A model generated the notes under the pieces. It was not told the origin of the DNA. It searched no databases and saw nothing but the letters and a program-made list of their open reading frames with translations. From Verrucomicrobiota bacterium (GTDB lineage: Bacteria; Verrucomicrobiota; Verrucomicrobiia; Chthoniobacterales; Terrimicrobiaceae): a stretch of DNA of 64,000 bases. The translations under genes and the position numbers were made by a program. The DNA lies in the NCBI GenBank assembly GCA_026398275.1, contig JAPLTF010000026.1, positions 1-64,000 of the forward strand, written 5' to 3'. Of the stretch, positions 1-10,400 are shown piece by piece; within the stretch, counting starts at the first letter, position 1, and every line of letters starts with the position of its first letter.

Positions 1-1744
1 CCTAAATGGGAAAATGAAAAGATCGCGCGGATGGCGCAACTGACGCAAAGTCAGCGGGATGGAGAAGCTTTCCGAGGTCCTATCTGTTCACCCTGCGGGT
101 GAGAGTAAAAAAGTGGATGGCGGCGGTGCAAAATCGTGGCCGCTGGACACGCCGGGGGGACGATTTTATGCGGAATGGGACACGGAGGTCCCGGTGACTC
201 GCGAGGGGCAGCTGATCTTTTTCTTTCAGTTCCTGCACGCGGGAGGACGCTGGAAGGAGTTCTTGCGCAACTGCCCGCTGACCTACACGGGCAACCGGGG
301 GAGCGGGGCGGCGAAGGTCATGGGCACGGTGCTTTTGAGCGTGCTCAGCGGGCACTGGCGCTACGCGCACATCAACGGGGTTCGAGGCGACGGGATCAAC
401 CCCGGATTGCTTGGCATCGGAGGCACGGTGAGCGAGGACGCTGTGCGCCTGGCGATGGGGCGGTTCGAGGAAAAGCAAGGGCTCGACTGGCTGTCGGAGC
501 AAATTGTCGGGAGCATTGCGCCGGTATTGGGGCTGCCTTGGATTCTGGACATGGACGTCACCGTGAAGCCGCTTTACGGCCATCAGCAAGGTGCGCAAAT
601 CGGATACAACCCGCAAAAACCGGGGCGTCCCAGCCACGTCTACCACAGCTATTTTGTGGCCAACCTGCGGATCAGCCTGGGGGTGGAGGTGCGCCCGGGC
701 AACGAACATGCCGCGGCCCGCGGGATGCCGGAACTTTGGAGAACGCTCGCAAAGCTGCAGCGATCCCGGTGGCCCACCTATGCGCGTGGGGATTGCGGTT
801 ACGGCAACGAGGCGGTGATGCTGGAGTTTGAAGAACGCGGGTTGCCGTATCTTTTCAAATTGCGGCACACGCCGAAGGTCAAGGCGCTGGTCAAAGCCAT
901 GATGGGGCAGGGAGCGCTCTGGCAGGACTGCGGAGATGGCTGGCAGGCGCTGGAAAGCTCGCTCCAACTCAAAGGCTGGACGCGAGAGAGGCGGGTGATT
1001 TTGGTGCGGGAAAATCCGTCCCGGGCACCGGTAGCCATTGAGGGAAAACCCCCTCGCGGAAAAGACCGCCAGGGCCAACTTCTCCACGCTCAAGGGGAAG
1101 GTTGGGATGCGCAGGTCACGCCTTGGAGCGGGAAGATTGCCGTCTTGGTCAGCTCCCTGGACCCGGTGGCATTCCCCGCTCAAGCCATGCCCAAACAATA
1201 CCGCGACCGGGCAGATGCGGAAAATAGTTTTGACGAGCTCAAGAACCAGTGGGGCTGGGGTGGCTTCACTTCCCGCAAACTGGGATCCAGCCGACTGATG
1301 GCCAACCTGGTGGCCCTGTTTTACAACTGGTGGAACCTCTACGTGCGGTTCTTCGACGAGGAGCATCACCGGGAAGCCATCCGCAGCCGACCCATGCTCA
1401 TGCAGGGCGTGGGCCGACAGGTGCAGAGCGGCGGACAGCGGACCGTGAAGGTGAGCGTTTTGCACGAAAAACATGACTGCATCGCCCGTGCTGTCACCCA
1501 GATCAGTAACGAGTTGCAACACATCAGATCCATCACGGAGCAATGGAACTCCAACCAATGCTGGACGCTGCTCTTGACTCGACTTTTTCGTCGCTGGCTA
1601 GGCGGGAAATGGCTTCCCGGCCTGCCTCCCGAAGCCGAATTGGTCCTCAGCGGCTGAGGACGGTCACAAAATCCCGCGAAAACAACACGGTCGCGCTGCG
1701 GACAACTTCAGCGACAAACCACCATGTTCATTTTCCCATTTAGG
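1..1744 (+). mobile_element. Complete IS1380-like insertion sequence
   Basis: Perfect 18-bp terminal inverted repeats: cctaaatgggaaaatgaa (1..18) and ttcattttcccatttagg (1727..1744), flanking one full-length DDE transposase ORF. Left flank is outside the window, so the TSD cannot be checked. Confidence 0.9.
59..1657 (+). CDS. IS1380-like DDE transposase
   Basis: 532 aa; ILDMDVTVKPLYGHQQGAQIGYNPQKPGRPSH, YARGDCGYG and DRADAENSFDELKNQWG fit a DDE transposase of IS4/IS1380 type. Confidence 0.88.
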   Translation: MEKLSEVLSVHPAGESKKVDGGGAKSWPLDTPGGRFYAEWDTEVPVTREGQLIFFFQFLHAGGRWKEFLRNCPLTYTGNRGSGAAKVMGTVLLSVLSGHWRYAHINGVRGDGINPGLLGIGGTVSEDAVRLAMGRFEEKQGLDWLSEQIVGSIAPVLGLPWILDMDVTVKPLYGHQQGAQIGYNPQKPGRPSHVYHSYFVANLRISLGVEVRPGNEHAAARGMPELWRTLAKLQRSRWPTYARGDCGYGNEAVMLEFEERGLPYLFKLRHTPKVKALVKAMMGQGALWQDCGDGWQALESSLQLKGWTRERRVILVRENPSRAPVAIEGKPPRGKDRQGQLLHAQGEGWDAQVTPWSGKIAVLVSSLDPVAFPAQAMPKQYRDRADAENSFDELKNQWGWGGFTSRKLGSSRLMANLVALFYNWWNLYVRFFDEEHHREAIRSRPMLMQGVGRQVQSGGQRTVKVSVLHEKHDCIARAVTQISNELQHIRSITEQWNSNQCWTLLLTRLFRRWLGGKWLPGLPPEAELVLSG

Positions 1745-1867
1745 ATCAAACACGCGACCGCATTCAAATCGGTGTTTCCATGCTGACATTGCAAGCGCCT
1801 CCCATTTGCGAAGATTCGTCATTCGCGGGCCTCTTCTGCGGTTCTCGGACTGATCCCAAAGTTTGTC

Positions 1868-4258
1868 TCACTCGTAAGTCCCGCGCGTGACGCCGATCTG
1901 GCTTTTGGCCTTCAGGCTTTTCCAGAGGGCGGCCCCGTCAATTTTTCCGGAGAGGAGGGATTGGTAGGCGCCGATGACATGGCGGGCTTGGTCCGCGGAT
2001 TCTTCAAGGAGTTCGACGCGGAAGTGCCGGAGGCCGGCTGAGAAAAAATCCTGGAAAAATCCTGCCCCGGACTGTGGCACGGCATGGAAGAGGGTGTTCC
2101 GGCATCCGACGTCGGCGCGGAGCGGATGCTCCATACCCACGCGGTCGCGGAGGTGGACGCGGTGGAGATCGCACGGTCTACCGCAGTTCGTGTGATCCGT
2201 TCCTTCGGAAAGGAACGCTGCAAAAACACAGTGCTCCATGTGAAACATCGGCATGTGGTGATGGATGGTCAGCTCGAACCAGTCGGGCGGGGCGGCTTTC
2301 AGGAGGGCAAGAATCTGCGGGAGGTTCAGATCGTGCGAGATCGTGGCCCGCTCGATGCCCATCCGGTGAAAGACGGAGGCGGTGACGGGGTTCGCGACGT
2401 TCAGGGAAAAATCCCCGATCCGGCGCAGCGGGCTTTGGGCAAAATGCGAGATGCCTCCGACGTTGCGGATGACGACTCCGTCCGGGTTGGCATTTTCGAT
2501 GAGCTTGAAAAATCCCTCCTCGCCGGCCTTCTGGATGCGCGGTGTGGCGAGGAAGATCTGCGCCGCGCCAGCTTCCCGGACGGCGGCAACCGCGTCCTTG
2601 TAGCGGCGGATGTCCTCGTAGTCCACGGCCACCGTGGCGATCCCGGAATCCAGCGCCGCGCCAAGCTGCTCCTGCGAGCGGCAGAGAATCATGAGCTGAG
2701 GGGCAGTTGCGGACGGCGTGATCGTGCGCGGGAGAATCGACTCCAGCGACGTCTTGGGAGCGGTGTCCCGGATGGCGAGGCGCAGGACCATTTCGCGGCG
2801 GAGCCGGTTGAGCTCGGCGAGCGGGAGAATGACATCGCCTTCGAGGTCATTGCGGATTTCGCCCAGAATGAACGGCGTCTCCCCGAGCTTGCCGAGCTGA
2901 GCGCGGAGGGATTCCTCCGTCAGCGGGCGGGTGCGGGCCGGCTCGAGAGCGATGCCGGATTCCAACACGACGCCGCGGCATTCCAAAACCAGCGGACAGC
3001 CCGCCCGGCCGCTCACGGCAAAATCGAGCGACGGCAGATTTTCGTGCCGGGCATCAAGCTTGCCGGCATAGGTTTTTCTGAGTTCGCGGTTGAGTGCCGG
3101 ATCGTCCGTTTTCCAAACCCGCGTGCCCGGAGGGATGGCGGGGAAATCGAGTTTGCCGTGCTCGAAGTAGAGATCGCTTCTGCGGATCTCGAAAATCCTG
3201 CCGCCCTGCTCGTGGTCGGTGTCTCCGCCGGTGTCGAAAACCACCCCGTCTCCGGGCTTCAATTCGACCGCCGCGGCATCCAGCCCGACGTGGTCGCCGG
3301 CGGCCCGCGAAACCATTCCCACAAAGGCTCCGCGCTTTTTTCCAAACCGCGCGCCGACGAGCTCCTGGTGGTTGACCCCGTGGAGCCATCCGCTGGAGAG
3401 GCCGCGCGAAAACGTCATCTCGAGACGGTATTGGTCGTCGCGCGTGAGCGGGGTCGACTGTCCTGCCAGCGCGGCATCGATTGCCTTGCGATAGACGGCC
3501 GTGACCGCCGCCACATATTCCGGAGATTTTAAGCGGCCTTCGATTTTGAAACTCACGACCCCACGCGCGATCAGGTCGGGGATTTCCCGGACGGCGGCCA
3601 GGTCCTGCGGGGAGAGGAGGTATTTTTTCTCGCCAAGATCGCGGAGCGCACCATCGACCACCAGCTCGTAGGGCATCCGGCACGCCTGCGCACATTCGCC
3701 GCGGTTCGCGCTCCGGCGTCCGAGCGCCTCGCTCGTGAGGCACTGCCCCGAGTAGGCGACGCAGAGCGCCCCGTGCACAAAAACCTCGAGCGGCAGAACC
3801 GGCGGAAATTTCTCCAGCTCGCGGAGCGAGAGCTCACGCGCAAGGACGACCTGCCGGACCCCGAGCGATTCGGCAAAGCGGACGCCCTCCGGCGAGGTGA
3901 CGGTCATCTGGGTCGAGGCATGGACGCGCAGATCCGGAAACATCCGCCTCGAGATTTCCGCCAGCCCGACATCCTGGATGATCACCGCATCGACACCGGA
4001 AGAATGGAGGAGCTGCAACTCGGAAACCGCATCCGGCAGCTCGTCCGTGAAGATCAGGACGTTCAGCGCGACATACGCCTTCACGCCGTGGCTGTGGAGA
4101 AACGCGACCAGTTCCGGGAGCTCGTCATTGCGGAAATTGTCCGCGCGCATGCGGGCGTTGAACCGCGGCATGCCGAAATAGACGGCGTCCGCCCCGTTCG
4201 CCACCGCGGCCCGCAGGCAATCCCAATCCCCCGCCGGGGCAAGCAGTTCCACCGGCAT
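1868..4258 (-). CDS. U32 family peptidase / RlhA-like protein
   Basis: 796 aa; MPVELLAPAGDWDCLRAAVANGADAVYFG and GQCLTSEALGRRSANRGECAQACRMPYELV are U32 signatures. Confidence 0.88.
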   Translation of the reverse strand: MPVELLAPAGDWDCLRAAVANGADAVYFGMPRFNARMRADNFRNDELPELVAFLHSHGVKAYVALNVLIFTDELPDAVSELQLLHSSGVDAVIIQDVGLAEISRRMFPDLRVHASTQMTVTSPEGVRFAESLGVRQVVLARELSLRELEKFPPVLPLEVFVHGALCVAYSGQCLTSEALGRRSANRGECAQACRMPYELVVDGALRDLGEKKYLLSPQDLAAVREIPDLIARGVVSFKIEGRLKSPEYVAAVTAVYRKAIDAALAGQSTPLTRDDQYRLEMTFSRGLSSGWLHGVNHQELVGARFGKKRGAFVGMVSRAAGDHVGLDAAAVELKPGDGVVFDTGGDTDHEQGGRIFEIRRSDLYFEHGKLDFPAIPPGTRVWKTDDPALNRELRKTYAGKLDARHENLPSLDFAVSGRAGCPLVLECRGVVLESGIALEPARTRPLTEESLRAQLGKLGETPFILGEIRNDLEGDVILPLAELNRLRREMVLRLAIRDTAPKTSLESILPRTITPSATAPQLMILCRSQEQLGAALDSGIATVAVDYEDIRRYKDAVAAVREAGAAQIFLATPRIQKAGEEGFFKLIENANPDGVVIRNVGGISHFAQSPLRRIGDFSLNVANPVTASVFHRMGIERATISHDLNLPQILALLKAAPPDWFELTIHHHMPMFHMEHCVFAAFLSEGTDHTNCGRPCDLHRVHLRDRVGMEHPLRADVGCRNTLFHAVPQSGAGFFQDFFSAGLRHFRVELLEESADQARHVIGAYQSLLSGKIDGAALWKSLKAKSQIGVTRGTYE

Positions 4259-4259
4259 G

Positions 4260-5033
4260 CTAGATCAGCGGCAGGGCCTCACGGAGGATTTCGATGAGGG
4301 AGCCGGCGGCGGATTTTCCAACGGAAGTGACCTCGTCATGGCTCAGGAGGTCGGGCGAAAGGCCCGCACCCCAATTGGTGAGGCAGGAAAATGCGGCTGC
4401 TTCCATACCGAGGGCGCGTGCCTGGATGGCTTCCGGGACGGTGGACATTCCGACGGCGTCCGCCCCCAGGCGCTGGAGCATCCGGACTTCTGCGGGCGTC
4501 TCGTATTGGGGCCCGTGCATGGCGGCATAGACGCCTTCGTGCAGGATCGTTCCCTGCCGGGATGCGACGCGGTGGAAAATCTGCCGCAGCCTGCGGCTGT
4601 AGACCTCGCTCATATCCACGAAATGCGGTCCGCCGCGCAGCGGGGTTTGGCCGGTGAGGTTGAGGTGGTCGGAGAGCATCATCCACGAGCCGGGCATGAA
4701 CTCAGGCTTCACGGTTCCTGCAGCGTTGGTGAGGATCAGAGTGCGGATTCCGATCTCATGCATCATCACCACTGCGCTCACGACCTCCGATGCCTCCCAG
4801 CCCTCGTAGAGGTGGACGCGGCCCTGCGCGATGAGAAGCGGGCGGTCCACCAGGCGGACGACCACAAACCGTCCGGCATGGCCGGGGACTTTCGATGCCG
4901 GCAGGCCGAGGCCTGAGTATTCGTGCGAGCCGATGTGCTCCAGGCCTGCGGCGAATTCCCCAAGGCCGGACCCCAGGACGATCGCTGTCGTGGCACCGCA
5001 TTCGGCGAGTTCGCGCGGGATGGATTTTTTCAT
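4260..5033 (-). CDS. Purine-nucleoside phosphorylase
   Basis: 257 aa; AIVLGSGLGEFA, VPGHAGRFV, GRVHLYEGW, LTNAAGTVKPEFMPGSWMMLSDHLNLTGQTPL. Confidence 0.9.
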   Translation of the reverse strand: MKKSIPRELAECGATTAIVLGSGLGEFAAGLEHIGSHEYSGLGLPASKVPGHAGRFVVVRLVDRPLLIAQGRVHLYEGWEASEVVSAVVMMHEIGIRTLILTNAAGTVKPEFMPGSWMMLSDHLNLTGQTPLRGGPHFVDMSEVYSRRLRQIFHRVASRQGTILHEGVYAAMHGPQYETPAEVRMLQRLGADAVGMSTVPEAIQARALGMEAAAFSCLTNWGAGLSPDLLSHDEVTSVGKSAAGSLIEILREALPLI

Positions 5034-5043
5034 GGGAGCGATT

Positions 5044-5133
5044 TCAATGAAAACATCCGGCCGGGGCGAGCTTCGATCCGTAGAAGAGTCCGATGGATCC
5101 CGAGCCGGCGATCGCGATTTTCTTCCCTCTCAT
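5044..5133 (-). pseudogene. N-terminal remnant resembling 2-dehydropantoate 2-reductase (ApbA/PanE)
   Basis: 29-codon ORF MRGKKIAIAGSGSIGLFYGSKLAPAGCFH* directly upstream of PNP; matches a PanE Rossmann N-terminus and then stops. Confidence 0.5.
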
Positions 5134-5150
5134 CGCCTCCACATTTCCCG

Positions 5151-6218
5151 CTACTCGCCGAGACGTTTTCCCGGCATGAGGTAGTTCACGGCGTAATCCC
5201 GGACCGCCTCCTCGAGCGAGGTCGTCGCAGCTGCATAGCCCGTCTCGCGGACCTTTGAAATGTCCGCACAGGTGTAATACTGGTATTGGTCCCGGATGTT
5301 TTCCGGCATGTCGATGAACTCGATTTTCGAGGTCTGCCCGAGCGCCGAAAAAAGCGCGTTGGCCAGGTCCACCCATGTGCGCGCAACTCCGGAGCCGATG
5401 TTGAAAAGCCCGCCCGCCTCCTCATTTTCGGCGAGGTGCAGGGTCATGTCCACGGCATCCTTCACGTAGACGAAATCCCGCTGCTGGCCGCCGTCCGGGT
5501 ATTCCGGCTTGTAGCTCTTGAAAAGCCGGATGAGCCCGGTCGAGCGGATCTGCTCGTAGGCTTTGCAGACCAGGCTCCGCATGTCGCCCTTGTGGTATTC
5601 GTTCGGTCCGAAAACGTTGAAATATTTGATGCCGACGACCTCGGGGAGGAGCTCCTCGCGCCACGCGTAAAGATCGAAGAGTTGCTTGGAATATCCGTAG
5701 AGGTTCAGCGGGCGGAAGGAGCGGAGGTTTTCGCTTTTGTCATCCATCCCCGCGGAGCCGTCGCCGTAGGTGGCTGCCGAGGAGGCGTAGACGAACCTTG
5801 TGCCGCGTGCCAGCGACCATTTGCAGAGGGCCTTTGTGTAGGCGTAGTTGTTCTCGAGGACGTAGGCCGCATCGGTCACCGTCGTCGAGGAGCAGGCCCC
5901 GAGGTGGAAGGTCGCGGCAAATTTCCCATAGTGGTCGGGGTCACGGTTGATCCCCTCAAGAAACTCGTCCGCGGCGACATAATCCTCGAACTCCAGCGGG
6001 AGCAGGTTCTTCCACTTCTCGTCCTCGCCGAGAAAATCGGTGACGACAATCTGCGTGAGGCCGCGGCGGTTGAGCTCGTGAACGAGCGCGCTCCCGATAA
6101 ACCCGCCGGCTCCGGTGACGAGCACGCGGGCCTTCTCGTGGAGAAGCGTGTCGCGGGCGGCGGAATTGATCGATCCGGATTTTTTCGCCCGGCCTGCTGC
6201 GAATGGCGCGGGTTTCAC
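5151..6218 (-). CDS. hldD: ADP-glyceromanno-heptose 6-epimerase
   Basis: 355 aa SDR; VLVTGAGGFIGSALVHELNRRG, DFLGEDEKWKNLLPLEFEDYV, KYFNVFGPNEYHKGDMRSLVCKAYEQI. Confidence 0.88.
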   Translation of the reverse strand: MKPAPFAAGRAKKSGSINSAARDTLLHEKARVLVTGAGGFIGSALVHELNRRGLTQIVVTDFLGEDEKWKNLLPLEFEDYVAADEFLEGINRDPDHYGKFAATFHLGACSSTTVTDAAYVLENNYAYTKALCKWSLARGTRFVYASSAATYGDGSAGMDDKSENLRSFRPLNLYGYSKQLFDLYAWREELLPEVVGIKYFNVFGPNEYHKGDMRSLVCKAYEQIRSTGLIRLFKSYKPEYPDGGQQRDFVYVKDAVDMTLHLAENEEAGGLFNIGSGVARTWVDLANALFSALGQTSKIEFIDMPENIRDQYQYYTCADISKVRETGYAAATTSLEEAVRDYAVNYLMPGKRLGE

Positions 6219-6866
6219 TCAGCGTAGTTTGATGCCAAGATCCTGGAACGTCTCGTCGAAGAGCGCGGTCTTGGGGCCGAAAATATACTGGGCGCCGGTG
6301 ACGTATTCGAGCGCCTTCTTGTTGTTGCCGTTCTTTGACTCCCAGGCCGCCTGGCCGTAATACCAGGCCGGCGTGTCTCCGGGATACTTGATGTTCTTCA
6401 AGGATTTTACGGCGGCGTCCTTGTTTCCGAGCTGGAGCTGGCAGAGGAAAATTTTGAACTGGAGAAGCTCGTTCCGCGGGTCCTTGTCCTGCATCTTTAA
6501 AAAATATGTGAGGGCCTCGGCATACTGGCGCTGCAGGAAGAAAAGCTCGCCCACATTGAACAGCGCCGGGAAAAAGTCCGGCTGCTTCGCCAGCGCCTTC
6601 TCGAAATACTTCTGCGCCGCCGCGTAGTCCTTCTTTTTGGTGTAGGCCGCGCCGAGGAGGTTCTGCACGAACGGGTCGTCGGGTGTTTTTGCATCGACGG
6701 TTTCCAGCTTCTTCAGGGCCGCGTCGTAGTTTTTTGCATCGAAGTCCGCCAGAGCCCCCTGGATCAGGAGCTTCGACTCCCGCGAAACCTCCGGTGCTGT
6801 GGTCTGGGCCTGAACAAACAGAGCCCCTGCCAGGAAGGCAGCGAGGATGATGATCGGTTTTTTCAA
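6219..6866 (-). CDS. TPR-repeat secreted protein
   Basis: Signal peptide (LKKPIIILAAFLAGALFVQA, TTG start at 6866) then TPR repeats. The larger 424-aa ORF extension looks spurious. Confidence 0.7.
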   Translation of the reverse strand: MKKPIIILAAFLAGALFVQAQTTAPEVSRESKLLIQGALADFDAKNYDAALKKLETVDAKTPDDPFVQNLLGAAYTKKKDYAAAQKYFEKALAKQPDFFPALFNVGELFFLQRQYAEALTYFLKMQDKDPRNELLQFKIFLCQLQLGNKDAAVKSLKNIKYPGDTPAWYYGQAAWESKNGNNKKALEYVTGAQYIFGPKTALFDETFQDLGIKLR

Positions 6867-6965
6867 AGTGGGGGGATTATGAATGCGCGCAGGGCTGCGG
6901 TCAATCGCGGTTGTCAGCATTAACAGGGTTGTCTTTCGGGGGCCGAGCGCCGAGATTCTCCCCAG

Positions 6966-7400
6966 ATGCGTATCGCGGTCATTGCCGACACTCACGGAAA
7001 GCTCCCTGTCTCGACGCTGGCGGATCTCAGAAAAGCCGATGAAATCTGGCACCTGGGAGATTTTTGCGATCTGCAGACGCTCGAGGTGGTGCGGAAAATC
7101 GGACCTCCCGTGCACGCGGTGCACGGAAACAACGATTTTGGACTGGATCTTCCGGTCAGCGCGGTTTTGGAGCGGTGCGGGAAATCCTTTTATCTGATCC
7201 ACATCCCGCCCCGCCGGGCCGAAGGCGCGGAGTTTTTGCTCCACGGCCACACGCACGTGCCGCGCGACGAGATGATCGGCGGCACGCGCTTCCTGAATCC
7301 GGGAGCGATCGGCAAGGCGAACAAGGGGGTTCCGCCGAGCTACGCGTGGCTGACGGTCCGCCCCGGGGAGATGATCACCTGGGAGATCGTGCCCGTGTGA
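6966..7400 (+). CDS. YfcE/MJ0936-type metallophosphoesterase
   Basis: 144 aa; MRIAVIADTHGKLP, LGDFCD, VHGNND, LLHGHTH. Confidence 0.88.
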   Translation: MRIAVIADTHGKLPVSTLADLRKADEIWHLGDFCDLQTLEVVRKIGPPVHAVHGNNDFGLDLPVSAVLERCGKSFYLIHIPPRRAEGAEFLLHGHTHVPRDEMIGGTRFLNPGAIGKANKGVPPSYAWLTVRPGEMITWEIVPV

Positions 7401-7410
7401 ACCCTGCGGC

Positions 7411-10400
7411 TCACTGCGCGGTGTCGTAGCCGCCGGCGTCCAGCTTTTTCCAAAACTCCGCCGCCGGTTGATCGGGCGGATCATCGGGCGCACGAAGAAC
7501 GAGCAGGCGCCTCGAGGCCCGCAGTCCGTTGAGCGCCGCCCTGTCGGAGATCAGCATCGGGCTGATGGTCAGCCGGGCCAGCGGAAGAAGGGCCAGTGTG
7601 CGGATGTTCTCGAGGGAAAGCTTCCCGGCATCCAGCGACTGCAGCGTGCGGTAGGAGGCGAGGGGGGCGAGGTCGGTAATCTGCGCGCCGGAAATATCGA
7701 GACTCGAGAGCTGGGGAAATTTTCTCAGGCAGGTCAGGTCCGAGAACCCCGTGTCCTTCAGCGTAAGCGTGCGGATCCGCGAAAACAACGGAGTGATAGC
7801 TGGGATCGCGGACACCTGGCAACCCGTCAGATCGAGCGATTCGAGGGGAAGGGCGGCCATGCTCGCCCAGTCCAATGCGGAGGCGCCCTCGATCCGTAGA
7901 CGGGTGGGCGCGGGGCTGAGTTTTTTTGCCGGGGAGAGATTCGAAAGGTTTTCGATCCCCGAAATCTGAAGTTCCCGGCCGCCGCCGGGGCTGCTCTGAT
8001 ATTTCACCTGGCCGACCCCTCCGTTGGCGGCAATCAGATCCACTGTGATTTCCGTCTGGCCGGGGATCCGATCCGTCGGGCTCGGTCCGAACGCGGATTT
8101 CCTGGCGATCGTCTTGCCGTCAAAAAATTTAATGATCGCCGCGGTGACCTGGTCGGCGGACGATCCGGAGTTTTCCAGCAGCATCGCCGTGTTTCTAAAC
8201 CGGTCGCTGGGGGTTTTCAGGGCCTGATCGCAGATCGCGGCCAGGGCGGCGGGATTGTCCGGACCGAGAAGATCCGGCTTCTGCTCCGACCGGCGGACCT
8301 CCGCACATTTTGCCGCCGTGGCGAACGCCTCCTTCGCCTGCGCCACCTCCATGCAGGAGAGATGGTAGCGGCCCTTCAAGATCCAGGCCGGAGTGAAGGT
8401 GGAATCCGCGAGGAGCGCTCCAGAGACCATCTCCAAGCCGTCGCTGATCTTGGCCTGGATGAACTCCGGATTCTTCTCCCGGCGGGTGATCTCCATGGGC
8501 AGCTCGTTGAAAAATTGGATGAGCGCCGAGTCGGTCGCCCGCCGGGCCTGCTGAAATGCGATCTCGTCCTCCTGGACGGGCGGACGGCGGAACGGCTGCC
8601 ACTCGGGCTCGCGAGGCTGCGACATCGCGTCCTCCAGTTCTTGGACTTTTTTCTGGGCTTCGGTGAGCTCTCCCGTGAGCTGTTTGCCCTTCCCTGCCAG
8701 AGCCTCCTTTTCCTTCTCGACCGCTTGCTTCTCCTTCTCGACGGCTTCGCGCTTCAGTTTTTCGTCCTCGGTTTCTTTTACAGCAACGGATTTCGCCAGC
8801 TCCGCTTTGGTTTGATTTTCCAGCGCGGCCAGCGCCTTCTGCTTCGATTCATCCGCCGCCAGCATCGCGGCCTCGGCCTGGCTCTTTCGCTCCTCGGCTT
8901 TCAGTTCGTTTTTCACCGCCAGATCCTTTTGTGTCCGGGCCTCTGCCAGCGCATCCTCCGCGACCTTGGCCCGCTCGGTGATCTTCCAAAATGCGGCGAT
9001 CGAGCCGGCAATGAGCACCAGCAAGGATCCCGTGATGACTGCGGTGACCGCCCGGTTGCGGAGGACAAGCTTTCGAAGCAGATCGATCGTGGTGACCGGT
9101 CGAGCTGTGATGGGCTCGCCCTTGCGGTAGTGTTCGAGGTCGGCTTCCAAGGCCTTCACGCTGCGGTAGCGCTCGACCGGCGAATTGCGCAGGGCTTTGA
9201 GCAATATGACCTCCAGGTCGCTGTCGAGTTTCGGATTCAGGCTGCGCGGGCGGGGCGGCTCGTGGGACTGGAGCGCCTGGGCGTCGGTCACGATATTACC
9301 CGTGGCCTCAAAATGCCGCCGGCCGGTGAGCATCTGGAAAAGGATCGTGCCGAGCGCGTAGACGTCCGCCCGCTCATCCACCTCCTTGCTCGACTCCGCC
9401 TGTTCGGGCGACATGTTTTCCAATGTCCCGACGACGTGTCCGCTGATCGAGAGCGATTGCCCGGACTCGCTGGTGCTCAGCTTCGCGAGGCCGAAATCCG
9501 CGACGAGCGGCTCGCCATCCTCGCGCAGGAGGATGTTGCCGGGCTTGAGATCGCGGTGGAGGACGCCGTGCTCATGGGCGAACTGCACCGCCTCGCAAAC
9601 TTTCAGGAACATGTTCAGCGTCTGCTCGATGGGGAGGATCCGGGTTTCCTTCGGGCGGGGCGCAGTGGCTTCCTCCTCCGCCTGCGGCGCCTCGTCGCGG
9701 GAGGAGCGCTCCTCGCGCAGGGCGTGGATCAGGGATTTGAGATCGGGGAGCGCGCCAACCCGGCTGCCGCTCGACTCGGCCTGCGTGCGTTCGTAGAGAA
9801 GGTCCGCAAGCGTGAGGCCGTCCACAAATTCCATGACGAGGTATTGGATCCCCTCGAACTCGCTCATCTCGAACACCCGGCAGATATTCCTGTGGGGCAG
9901 GCGGGACATGACTTCCGCCTCGCGCTGGAATCGCTTGAGCTGGGCGTCGGTCGTCGCCTCGGACGAATGCATGACCTTGATCGCGACGACATTTCCATAC
10001 CGGTCCTGGCCCTTCCAAACCTTGCCCATGCCGCCGGTGCCGATGACCTTGAGCAGTTTGTATTTGCCCAGCATCTGCGAAAACTGCGTGCTGACGACAT
10101 TGTCGGTGCTCAGCTCGAGAGAATCGCCGATCACCGCAGGCCGAACGACCCTCAGGATCGGCACCGATTCATCCAGATCACGGGTTTTCAGCGAATAAAG
10201 ATAGTCGGCGTAGAACTCCGTCCGCGACGAATCCTCCTGGATGCCCGGCCCGATGAGCCAGACTCCCCGCAGGTGCTCCGCAGGCAGCGGCTGAATCTCG
10301 TCGCCGCTCCAATGGAAGTCGCTGAGATCCGGCTCGACTTCGCTCTCGGCACGGATCGCCTGCCATCCGTCGGGCAGCGTCTGGATGATGTTGCGGAGGG

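Noticed and set aside
80-1558. 492-aa ORF antisense to the transposase
   Set aside because: Arg/His/Pro-rich shadow of a transposase gene with intact DDE motifs.
2084-3532. 482-aa ORF antisense to the U32 peptidase gene
   Set aside because: Low-complexity charged shadow ORF.
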